Below, in pieces: positions 1 through 5,832 of a DNA stretch of 5,876 bases. The notes beneath the pieces are model-generated. The model was given only the letters and a program-made list of their open reading frames with translations, was not told where the DNA came from and ran no database searches. Source of the DNA: DAOVDI01 sp965373045 (GTDB lineage: Bacteria; Acidobacteriota; Aminicenantia; Aminicenantales; Aminicenantaceae); the NCBI GenBank assembly GCA_965373045.1, contig CBDVEQ010000163.1, positions 1-5,876 of the forward strand. The letters are read 5' to 3'. The position numbers and the translations under genes were made by a program. How positions within the stretch are numbered: position 1 is the stretch's first letter; each line of letters begins with the position of its first letter.

Positions 1-128
1 AGATCGGCTTGCCCGGAGGGTAAAAAGTTGCTATATATGAAATAAATTTTAGATGATTGTGTTGATGTTTAAATGTATCGCAAATTTTTATGAATAATTC
101 AGGCTAAAAAAGGATAGAATCAGATATA
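1..128. other. AT-rich region upstream of the barrel-protein operon
   Basis: No complete gene is present. The first 20 or so bases are more GC-rich than the AT-rich stretch after them. All three plus-strand frames hit a stop within the first 45 bases (positions 21-23, 38-40 and 43-45), so at most the last few codons of an upstream gene could be here, and the frame cannot be decided. An in-frame TAA at 105-107 blocks any upstream extension of the first barrel gene. The only Shine-Dalgarno-like string is AAGGA at 110-114, 14 bases before the ATG, which is longer than usual and suggests modest translation initiation. Confidence 0.6.
9..37 (+). promoter_or_regulatory. Weak candidate promoter for the barrel operon
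   Basis: TTGCCC at 9-14 and TATATA at 32-37 are separated by 17 bases and match the sigma-70 type -35 and -10 consensus at four of six positions each. Transcription would start near 44 and give a leader of about 85 bases before the ATG at 129. The match is weak in an AT-rich region and could be chance; a Bacteroidota-type promoter would look different. Confidence 0.2.
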
Positions 129-1427
129 ATGAACAACCAAACGCCCAAAATATATTTGTTACTGATCATAATCTTTCTTATCTGTACTGCACAAGCCTTT
201 CCGCAGAAAGACCCGGTCGATATCGAAACACTTAAAAAACAGGCACCCAAGGTTTTTATCGACTGCGGAATGTGCGACATCGACTACATCCGCACAGAGA
301 TCACATTCGTAAACTATGTCCGGGACCGGAAAGAAGCCCACATCCACGTCCTCATCACAACCCAGCGCACAGGAAGCGGAGGCCGGGAATACACCCTTTC
401 CTTTATCGGGCAGCATCATTTCCAGGATAGCAACGACATCCACCGGTATTTCTCCAACATGACAGACACAAAGGATGAGATCAGGGAAGGCCTGACTAAA
501 GCCCTGAAGATCGGATTGATGAGTTATGTCGCCAAATCCCCCATCGCAAGCCGGATCAAAATATCTTACAAAGATATCGAAAAACCTGCGATCAAAACGG
601 ATAAATGGAATTACTGGGTCTTCAGCGCAAGCTTGAGCGGGCGCCTCAGCGGTGAAAAATCCTACAAATCCCGTTCTTTGAGAGGATCATTTTCCGCAAG
701 CCGCATAACTCCGGATCTCAAAATAACCATGTCCCTGTCCGCAAGTCAATACAGGGATGACTTCACTATCGAGAATGAGAATATCGAGAGCACTACAAAA
801 AACATGAACTTCAGCGGCCTGTTTGTTAAAAGCCTGAATGAACACTGGTCAGTAGGAGTTTTTGTGAGGGCGGCCTCGTCGACCTATGAAAACATCCAAT
901 TTTCCATCATCCCTGCGCCGGCTGTGGAGTACAATCTATTTCCCTATTCCCAATCCACCCGGCGTCAGCTTCGTTTTCTCTATAAAATTGGATTCAATTC
1001 CCTCCAATACAGAGAAGAAACGATCTATGAAAAGACTTCAGAAAACCTGCTGCACGAAGCGCTGTCCATCACTTTTGACATCAAAGAAAAGTGGGGAAGC
1101 ATCAGCACATCACTTTCAGGATCGCATTACTTTCACGATTTTGGGAAAAACAGGATCAATATTTTCAATATCATTAACCTGCGCCTTTTCAAGGGACTTA
1201 GTTTCTTTGCTTTTGGAGGGGGCTCCAGAATACGCGACCAGTTGAGCCTTCCCAAAGGAGAAGCAACTTTTGAGGAGGTGCTGCTGCGGCGTAGACAGAT
1301 TGAAACAAGCTATAACTACTTCTTTTCAGTTGGTTTCAGTTTCACTTTCGGTTCCATCTATACAAATGTAGTAAACCCACGCTTTGGCTCAAGCGGATAC
1401 GGTGGTATCTCGATCATCTTAGATTGA
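129..1427 (+). CDS. Predicted outer-membrane beta-barrel protein with N-terminal CxxC domain (paralogue 1)
   Basis: This is a 432-residue exported protein of unknown function. Residues 1-23 form a signal peptide: hydrophobic core at about 8-19, cleavage likely after A21-Q-A23. Residues 40-150 look like a small periplasmic alpha/beta domain: strand, CxxC at C46/C49, helix DYIRTEITF, a two-strand hairpin around HVLITT and YTLSFIG, then an amphipathic helix at about 113-135. From W160 onward, roughly twelve alternating-hydrophobicity segments fit a beta-barrel, the last being FFSVGFSFTFGS (398-409). A tail with NVVNPRFG (413-420) follows, and the protein ends ISIILD, without the terminal aromatic residue usual in barrels. 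The start is forced by the upstream stop at 105. The next gene begins 23 bases downstream and is a paralogue, so the two are probably co-transcribed. I recall similar uncharacterised proteins in Acidobacteriota- and Bacteroidota-like genomes but cannot name a family. Export and barrel architecture are inferred from sequence pattern. Confidence 0.82.
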   Translation: MNNQTPKIYLLLIIIFLICTAQAFPQKDPVDIETLKKQAPKVFIDCGMCDIDYIRTEITFVNYVRDRKEAHIHVLITTQRTGSGGREYTLSFIGQHHFQDSNDIHRYFSNMTDTKDEIREGLTKALKIGLMSYVAKSPIASRIKISYKDIEKPAIKTDKWNYWVFSASLSGRLSGEKSYKSRSLRGSFSASRITPDLKITMSLSASQYRDDFTIENENIESTTKNMNFSGLFVKSLNEHWSVGVFVRAASSTYENIQFSIIPAPAVEYNLFPYSQSTRRQLRFLYKIGFNSLQYREETIYEKTSENLLHEALSITFDIKEKWGSISTSLSGSHYFHDFGKNRINIFNIINLRLFKGLSFFAFGGGSRIRDQLSLPKGEATFEEVLLRRRQIETSYNYFFSVGFSFTFGSIYTNVVNPRFGSSGYGGISIILD

Positions 1428-1435
1428 TGTTATAA

Positions 1436-1442
1436 AGAGGAG
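1436..1442 (+). promoter_or_regulatory. Shine-Dalgarno of the second barrel gene
   Basis: AGAGGAG lies 8 bases before the ATG at 1451. It is the clearest ribosome-binding site in the window and lies entirely in the 23-base gap between the two barrel genes. It supports the 1451 start and independent initiation on a shared transcript. Confidence 0.75.
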
Positions 1443-1450
1443 ACAAAAGG

Positions 1451-2770
1451 ATGATCAACGAAAAGAAGAAGGGAAAAAAGATGAAGAATAAATCTGTATT
1501 CTTAATATTGCTTATTTCTATGTTTTTGTATTTTATCCCCGGAGCAGCGGCTCAGACCGGAGAGGTTAATAACACTTTACAAGAAGTGAGCAAACTCAAA
1601 GTTTATATACAAGGGGAAAAATGTGACCTGAATTTCATCCGGAAAAAAATCGGCTTCGCAAACTCCGTCAAAAACAGGGATGCCGCTCAGGTGGAAATCC
1701 TTATCACAACAAAAGAGATAGAGGATGGAACCAAAGAATATACAATCGTTTTCACAGGACAGAAGGAATTTGAAAAAGATAACGACAAGCTGACCTATCG
1801 CCCGGGTTTGGAGAAAACACAGGAAGTAGTGAACAAGGGTCTGGCCGATACCATCAAGATGGGGCTGATGCGTTATGTGGGAAAGATGCCTATTTTTGAA
1901 CGGATTTCCGTAGCTTTTTTAGATACAGTTAAACCCACAGATGTAATCGATAAATGGGATTTTTGGGTCTTCAGCCTCAGCGCCAATACATTTTTAGACG
2001 GACAGGAACTGTACAAAAGTGGCATGTATTTCGGCTCATTATCCGCCGGCCGGGTCACCCCTGAATTAAAAGTCCGCCTCTCCCTTGGAGGGCATTACTC
2101 GAAAAACACATTCACTTACGATGATACAGTCATTGACAGCTCTTCCGACAGCAAAAACTTCAACGGCCTGATCGTCAAAAGCCTCAATGAGCATTGGTCG
2201 GTCGGAGCCTATTTCGGCCTGTCCTCATCAACTTACAGCAATACCAAATTCAGCATCGCTCCAGCTCCGGCAGTGGAATACAATCTTTTTCCCTATTCCG
2301 AGTCCACCAAACACCAGCTCCGCTTCCTCTACCGGATCGGGTTGATTTCGGTACGCTATATGGAAGAGACCATCTATCAAAAGACAAAAGAAACTTTATT
2401 GAAAGAATCTCTTTCGATCACACTGGAAGTCAAACAGAAATGGGGGACCGTTAGCACCTCTCTTACGGGATCTCACTATTTTCATGATTTCAGCAAGAAC
2501 CGCTTGATGTTGAACGGGGAGCTATCTCTTCGGCTGATCAGAGGACTCAATCTCAATCTGTATGGGAGTTATTCCAGGATCCACGACCAGATATCCCTCG
2601 TCAGAGGAGGGTCTTCACTGGAAGAGATCCTGCTGCAGCGAAAAGAGCTGGAGACGACTTACAGATATCGTATCTCTATCGGCCTGAGCTATACATTCGG
2701 CTCTACCCGCAGCAACGTGGTCAATCCCCGCTTCGGAACCGGCGGCCAGAGCATCAGCATCAGCTTCTAA
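1451..2770 (+). CDS. Predicted outer-membrane beta-barrel protein (paralogue 2, single cysteine)
   Basis: This 439-residue exported protein is a tandem paralogue of the upstream gene. The signal peptide core is at about 15-29, with cleavage likely after A32-A-A34, just before Q35. The periplasmic domain spans about 50-160 and keeps the same order of strand, helix, hairpin and helix, but the CxxC of the neighbour is reduced to one cysteine (C58); the partner position is G55. The barrel region starts at W169. Residues 242-297 match residues 233-288 of the neighbour at 42 of 56 positions by hand count, including SLNEHWSVG and PAPAVEYNLFPYS. Both share the NVVNPRFG tail (422-429). This copy ends in SISISF, a terminal phenylalanine compatible with recognition by the barrel assembly machinery. 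A second start (M11, base 1481) would give a more normal signal peptide. The function is unknown; transport, adhesion and envelope structure are all possible. The gene converges with the symporter gene. Confidence 0.82.
   Translation: MINEKKKGKKMKNKSVFLILLISMFLYFIPGAAAQTGEVNNTLQEVSKLKVYIQGEKCDLNFIRKKIGFANSVKNRDAAQVEILITTKEIEDGTKEYTIVFTGQKEFEKDNDKLTYRPGLEKTQEVVNKGLADTIKMGLMRYVGKMPIFERISVAFLDTVKPTDVIDKWDFWVFSLSANTFLDGQELYKSGMYFGSLSAGRVTPELKVRLSLGGHYSKNTFTYDDTVIDSSSDSKNFNGLIVKSLNEHWSVGAYFGLSSSTYSNTKFSIAPAPAVEYNLFPYSESTKHQLRFLYRIGLISVRYMEETIYQKTKETLLKESLSITLEVKQKWGTVSTSLTGSHYFHDFSKNRLMLNGELSLRLIRGLNLNLYGSYSRIHDQISLVRGGSSLEEILLQRKELETTYRYRISIGLSYTFGSTRSNVVNPRFGTGGQSISISF
1465..1483 (+). promoter_or_regulatory. 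Alternative internal start with its own Shine-Dalgarno
   Basis: AAGAAGGGA at 1465-1473 sits 7 bases before an in-frame ATG at 1481. Starting here gives a 429-residue protein beginning MKNKSVFLIL, a standard short signal peptide. The 1451 start instead adds ten residues rich in lysine (MINEKKKGKK). Both sites have good spacing, so the sequence alone does not decide between them. Confidence 0.5.
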
Positions 2771-2790
2771 AATAGAATCATCTCCAAATC

Positions 2791-4362
2791 CTACCAAAAA
2801 ATGATATAGAGTGCTATGGTGATAACAATAACCCCGATCCCAAGATACTTAACCAGAGGGGCCGGCTTCATATCGAACTCTTTTCTGACAGGCATCTGGA
2901 CAGGTTTTATCAGAGGCTTGAGCCATGTGATCAATGCCATGATCATAATCACCAATCCAAATGTGATGGCCATCCGGTTTAGGAAAGCGATCTTAACCAG
3001 AGTAATGGATTCAAATACACCGGAAAAGAAAATGTGAAGAAGGCCGTAGATTGGAACACACCCGAGAAGAGCCATCACTCCCGCTGAAGCAGGAGCTTTT
3101 TTAAAGATCAGGCCAAAAACAAAAGCGGCCAGGATCCCAGGCGAGATGTATCCCTGAAATTCCTGGATGTAGGTAAAAATACCGCCGAATTTAGGATTTC
3201 CCAAGGCCGGCGCTATAAAACAACCGATCAATACAAAAAGCAGAGTCATAAATCTCCCGGTAGATACGATCGACCTCTGGGAAGCATCTTTTTTCCAGTA
3301 GCGTTTGAAGAGGTCCATAGTAAAAATGGTCGAAGCAGAATTCAGCATAGATGCAAGAGTGCTTATAACCGCTCCGGCTATTGCCGCAAACATAAATCCT
3401 CGAAGGCCTAAGGGGACAAGGTTCTTGATCAAGAGCGGATAGGCTGCATCAAAGGTTCCCCCTGAACCAGTCATCTGTCCCTTGTATAGCTGAAAAGCCA
3501 TAATACCGGGAAATACAATTATAAATGGAATTGTTAGCTTAAGGATAGCTGCAAAAATCACGCCCAACTGACCGTGGCGCAGCGATTTGGCGGCCAGGCT
3601 TCTTTGGCTGATAAACTGGTTGAGTCCCCAGTAGTAGAAATTTGGGATCCAGAGTCCTATGACAAGCGCAGTCCATGGCAGGATCGGATGGTCTGCGGGA
3701 AGGATCATGTGGAGCTTATCAGCATTAACACGAAAAAACTCCGGAACTCCTCCGACCGCAATAAATCCAAGCACCATAATTATCGCACCTCCAATAATAA
3801 GCGCTGAACCCTGGAACAGATCCGCCCAGGCGACAGCTTTCAGGCCTCCCCATATAGTGTAAGCCGCGGCTATAGAACCGATGATCCATACGGACGTGGT
3901 AAGGTCCAGATCAAAAATCGTCTTCATTGCTAATCCCCCAGAATAGAGCACAGAAGCAATAGTCACGCCTACATAGATAACCATGGTGTAAAAGGCCATG
4001 ATAGCCCGGGCCGCAGCGTTGTAGCGGTATTCAAGAAACTCGGGAATAGTGTAAATACCGCTTCTAAGAAATTTAGGCAGAAAGAAAAAAGCCACAACAA
4101 TCAGGGTGATGGCCCCCATCCACTCATAGCTGGCAATGGCCAGGCCAACACTGCCTGCGCCCTGACCGGACATACCGACGAACTGTTCGCTGGAGATGTT
4201 GGCTGCTATCAGGGACAGGCCGATAAAGGGCCAGAGAAGGCTCCGGCCTGCCAGAAAGTAATCCTCGCCTGTCCGCTCTTTCCGGCTTTTGTACATACTG
4301 ACGGAAAGAACGATCACAAAAAAGCCAACAAAAACCGAGATGTCAAGAAATGTTAGCTGCAT
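2791..4362 (-). CDS. Sodium/solute symporter (SSS family), vSGLT-like sugar transporter
   Basis: This 523-residue inner-membrane protein should couple sodium entry to uptake of a sugar, probably galactose, glucose or a close relative. It aligns almost end to end with my recollection of Vibrio vSGLT, sharing ANIS-EQF-GMSG (54-65), GLAIASYEWM (73-82), GIYTIPEF (102-109), LNQ--SQR-LAAKS and LASMLNS (336-342). About 14 membrane helices are visible, the last near 503-522. vSGLT galactose contacts map to Q60 (Q69), E80 (E88), N241 (N260), K275 (K294) and Q400 (Q428); the gate tyrosine Y263 is Y244. The Na2 site is intact: A53, I56, A331, S334 and T335. One sugar contact, S91, is replaced by G83. 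The N-terminus matches vSGLT well, which supports this start although no Shine-Dalgarno is visible upstream. The divergent neighbour is a sugar kinase, which favours a sugar over proline, pantothenate or other SSS substrates. The exact sugar cannot be read from the sequence. Confidence 0.93.
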   Translation of the reverse strand: MQLTFLDISVFVGFFVIVLSVSMYKSRKERTGEDYFLAGRSLLWPFIGLSLIAANISSEQFVGMSGQGAGSVGLAIASYEWMGAITLIVVAFFFLPKFLRSGIYTIPEFLEYRYNAAARAIMAFYTMVIYVGVTIASVLYSGGLAMKTIFDLDLTTSVWIIGSIAAAYTIWGGLKAVAWADLFQGSALIIGGAIIMVLGFIAVGGVPEFFRVNADKLHMILPADHPILPWTALVIGLWIPNFYYWGLNQFISQRSLAAKSLRHGQLGVIFAAILKLTIPFIIVFPGIMAFQLYKGQMTGSGGTFDAAYPLLIKNLVPLGLRGFMFAAIAGAVISTLASMLNSASTIFTMDLFKRYWKKDASQRSIVSTGRFMTLLFVLIGCFIAPALGNPKFGGIFTYIQEFQGYISPGILAAFVFGLIFKKAPASAGVMALLGCVPIYGLLHIFFSGVFESITLVKIAFLNRMAITFGLVIMIMALITWLKPLIKPVQMPVRKEFDMKPAPLVKYLGIGVIVITIALYIIFW

Positions 4363-4373
4363 AATGGTGATAA

Positions 4374-4400
4374 TTTATATTAATTGTAGTAACGAGGCAA
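4374..4400 (-). promoter_or_regulatory. Candidate promoter of the symporter gene
   Basis: Reading the minus strand, TTGCCT (4400-4395) and TATAAA (4379-4374) are separated by 15 bases. Transcription would begin around 4367, only a few bases before the ATG at 4362. The bases just upstream of the ATG contain no Shine-Dalgarno-like purine tract, consistent with a very short leader. The spacing is shorter than the ideal 17, and an overlapping TAATAT (4382-4377) is another possible -10. Confidence 0.35.
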
Positions 4401-4408
4401 GAATTAAT
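4379..4408. repeat. AT-rich inverted repeat in the divergent promoter region
   Basis: ATTAATT at 4379-4385 and its exact reverse complement AATTAAT at 4402-4408 flank a 16-base spacer, overlapping the candidate symporter promoter. It could be an operator for a regulator of the divergent pair. The half-sites are short, made only of A and T, and lie in AT-rich DNA, so chance is a serious alternative. Confidence 0.2.
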
Positions 4409-4429
4409 GGAGGAGCCTTTGTTTTTGAA

Positions 4430-4456
4430 TTGACGCACTATACTCATCCATATAAA
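4430..4456 (+). promoter_or_regulatory. Candidate promoter of the sugar kinase gene, near-leaderless
   Basis: TTGACG (4430-4435) matches the -35 consensus at five of six positions. TATAAA (4451-4456) matches the -10 at five of six, with a 15-base spacer; TAAACT (4453-4458) gives 17 bases but a poorer match. Either choice starts transcription within a few bases of the ATG at 4465. TATACT at 4439-4444 is a further -10 candidate, without a good -35. No Shine-Dalgarno precedes the ATG, which agrees with a leaderless or nearly leaderless mRNA. Confidence 0.45.
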
Positions 4457-4464
4457 CTGAAAAC

Positions 4465-5691
4465 ATGCCTGACACTCAAGACAGAGAGGCGACAGATATT
4501 CTATCAAGACTTTCCGGTGAATCCGGGATCCCGGTCAAAGGGGCAAAGATCCGCCGCACCTCCTCCCGCTTCTGCCTTGGAGTAGAGCACGGAGACTACA
4601 ACGGCACCGAGCTTTTTGGCATGGGGACCGACCGGTTCATATGGATGGCCTACAGGCCCAATTCCTCAGGCCGGATACGTATCTTCAGCGGCAACTTTCC
4701 TGACGACGGAATCATTGATTTCGAGTTGGGAAACACACCGGCGCCCCGTTCTCCGGAGATCGCAAATACCTGGGGCCGGTTCATCTTCGGTGTGGACCAT
4801 ATCCTACATAAAGAAGGCCACAAGCTGCAGAAAGGCCTGGATGCCATCCTGTATGGCAATATCCCCGGAGGAGGCATGTCCCGCTCAGCCTCTCTGACAT
4901 TAAACCTGCTGCTCTCCCTTCTGGATGTCAACGGGATCGTTGTCGATGACATGCTCAGGATCGTTGATATGGCCCAGGCTGTTGAAACCGACTACATCGG
5001 ATCCCCATGCGGTCAGCTTGACCAGATCATGATCCTGTTCGCCAAGGAGGGATTGGGCACGCATTATGATCCGAAAAAGCGCGAGATCAAGTACATTCCG
5101 CTGGTGGGAGAACCCGATTTCAGACTGGTCAGCCTGGATACTGGCACAGTGCGACCGGGACTTGAGAAATCAACCTACAGGATCCGCCGGGCGGAATGCG
5201 AGGAGTTTGTTTCCATTCTTCAGAAAAACTATGATATAAACCACCTGGCCGACATTAAAGATAAGGATACTTATGACAGGATCTATGCGAAATATTCTGA
5301 CCAGCATCCTGACTTGTGCGCCCGGTTCAAATACATCTTTCACGCCCAGCAGCGATTTAATCAGATGCTCGATGCCTGGAAACAGGGAGACATTGCTCGG
5401 GTGGGCGCCCTGTTCCGCCTGGACGGTTACGGTCTGAGAGACGATTATAATATCTCCGGTCCTGAACTGGAGACCATGTGCGACATCGTGCGTACGGTTG
5501 ATGGTGTTTACGGAGAACGCATGCTCGGGGGCGGCGACAAAGGAGCCTCCGGGGCCATCTGCCGCAGCAGCAGCATTCCCGATGTGAAAATGGCTGTGGA
5601 CAGCGCCTTCCCACGCTGCTATCCCTCCCTTGCTGATAAATATGCCGTCCATTCACTTAAACTCGTCGATGGCATAACCACCCTCGCCTGA
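4465..5691 (+). CDS. Galactokinase-like GHMP sugar kinase
   Basis: This 408-residue cytoplasmic protein has the length and motif order of galactokinases, which phosphorylate C1 of galactose using ATP. The substrate motif is R35-FCLGV-E41-H42-G-D44-Y45, matching the canonical arginine, glutamate, histidine, aspartate and tyrosine. The catalytic segment PCGQLDQ has G183 and D186, and Y238 in STYRIRRAECE corresponds to the sugar-contacting tyrosine of human GALK1. The nucleotide motifs are unusual: PGGGMSRSAS (134-143) has R140 in place of the middle serine of GLSSSA, and the C-terminal motif is GGGDKGASG (355-363) instead of GGGFGG. C37 replaces the usual asparagine of GRxNLIGEH. The start is secure: an in-frame TAA lies at 4453-4455 and no other suitable ATG exists, though there is no Shine-Dalgarno. 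It is divergent from a vSGLT-like sugar symporter, so uptake followed by phosphorylation is a natural reading. The substrate could be galactose, L-arabinose, galacturonate or another sugar with a similar axial C4 hydroxyl. I left the symbol blank because of the motif changes. Confidence 0.87.
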   Translation: MPDTQDREATDILSRLSGESGIPVKGAKIRRTSSRFCLGVEHGDYNGTELFGMGTDRFIWMAYRPNSSGRIRIFSGNFPDDGIIDFELGNTPAPRSPEIANTWGRFIFGVDHILHKEGHKLQKGLDAILYGNIPGGGMSRSASLTLNLLLSLLDVNGIVVDDMLRIVDMAQAVETDYIGSPCGQLDQIMILFAKEGLGTHYDPKKREIKYIPLVGEPDFRLVSLDTGTVRPGLEKSTYRIRRAECEEFVSILQKNYDINHLADIKDKDTYDRIYAKYSDQHPDLCARFKYIFHAQQRFNQMLDAWKQGDIARVGALFRLDGYGLRDDYNISGPELETMCDIVRTVDGVYGERMLGGGDKGASGAICRSSSIPDVKMAVDSAFPRCYPSLADKYAVHSLKLVDGITTLA

Positions 5692-5709
5692 TTGGTAGGA
5701 ATATAAAGG

Positions 5710-5735
5710 GTCAAGGATTCAAGAAGTCGAGGATT
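5710..5735 (+). repeat. Imperfect direct repeat GTCRAGGATT
   Basis: GTCAAGGATT at 5710-5719 recurs as GTCGAGGATT at 5726-5735, with nine of ten bases identical and a 16-base period. It begins the low-complexity purine-rich flank and may be part of the same repeated block as the heptamers that follow. Confidence 0.5.
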
Positions 5736-5760
5736 AGAGGGGTTGAATGAAAGAATAAGA

Positions 5761-5788
5761 GGCCAAGGGCCAAAGGCCAAAGGCCAAT
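5761..5788 (+). repeat. Tandem heptamer array, four units of GGCCAAN
   Basis: Four contiguous 7-base units run GGCCAAG, GGCCAAA, GGCCAAA, GGCCAAT, differing only at the seventh base. The period of 7 is out of phase with codons and the region is non-coding. Such arrays can change copy number by slippage. Confidence 0.8.
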
Positions 5789-5797
5789 GCAAAAGAG

Positions 5798-5821
5798 GCC
5801 CAAAGCAGCTTAGCCCAAAGC
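5798..5821 (+). repeat. Nine-base direct repeat GCCCAAAGC
   Basis: GCCCAAAGC occurs at 5798-5806 and 5813-5821, a 15-base period. It resembles the heptamer unit with one extra C, so it is probably a decayed extension of the same array. Confidence 0.55.
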
Positions 5822-5832
5822 CATTTAATTTA

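Noticed and set aside
1..45. 3' end of an upstream gene
   Set aside because: All three frames close within 45 bases and none can be preferred; too short to support a partial gene call.
129..200. Lipoprotein signal in paralogue 1 (FLIC before position 20)
   Set aside because: The residue before the cysteine is isoleucine, which does not fit a lipobox; a normal AQA cleavage site follows at 21-23.
886..1245. Out-of-frame open frame of 119 codons within the first barrel gene
   Set aside because: It lies wholly inside a gene supported by a paralogue in the other frame; the paralogue does not keep an equivalent frame of similar sequence.
2777..2805. Possible terminator hairpin ATCAT/ATGAT between the convergent genes
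   Set aside because: The stem is only five A/T-rich pairs around a 19-base loop, extends into the symporter coding sequence and lacks a proper T-run in either direction.
4395..4418. AGGC/GCCT inverted repeat as an operator or CRP-like site
   Set aside because: Only four bases per arm with no symmetric extension, and no TGTGA/TCACA pattern is present in the intergenic segment.
4289..4585. Open frame spanning the divergent promoter region on the plus strand
   Set aside because: It overlaps both confident genes and the AT-rich intergenic segment, and its sequence is compositionally biased with no start signal.
5170..5652. Long open frame on the minus strand inside the sugar kinase gene (160 codons)
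   Set aside because: It is fully antisense to a kinase with clear family motifs, and its translation shows no recognisable domain or ribosome-binding site. It reflects codon bias of the real gene.
5761..5821. CRISPR array
   Set aside because: Units are 7 bases and contiguous without spacers; there is no 23-40 base repeat and no cas gene.
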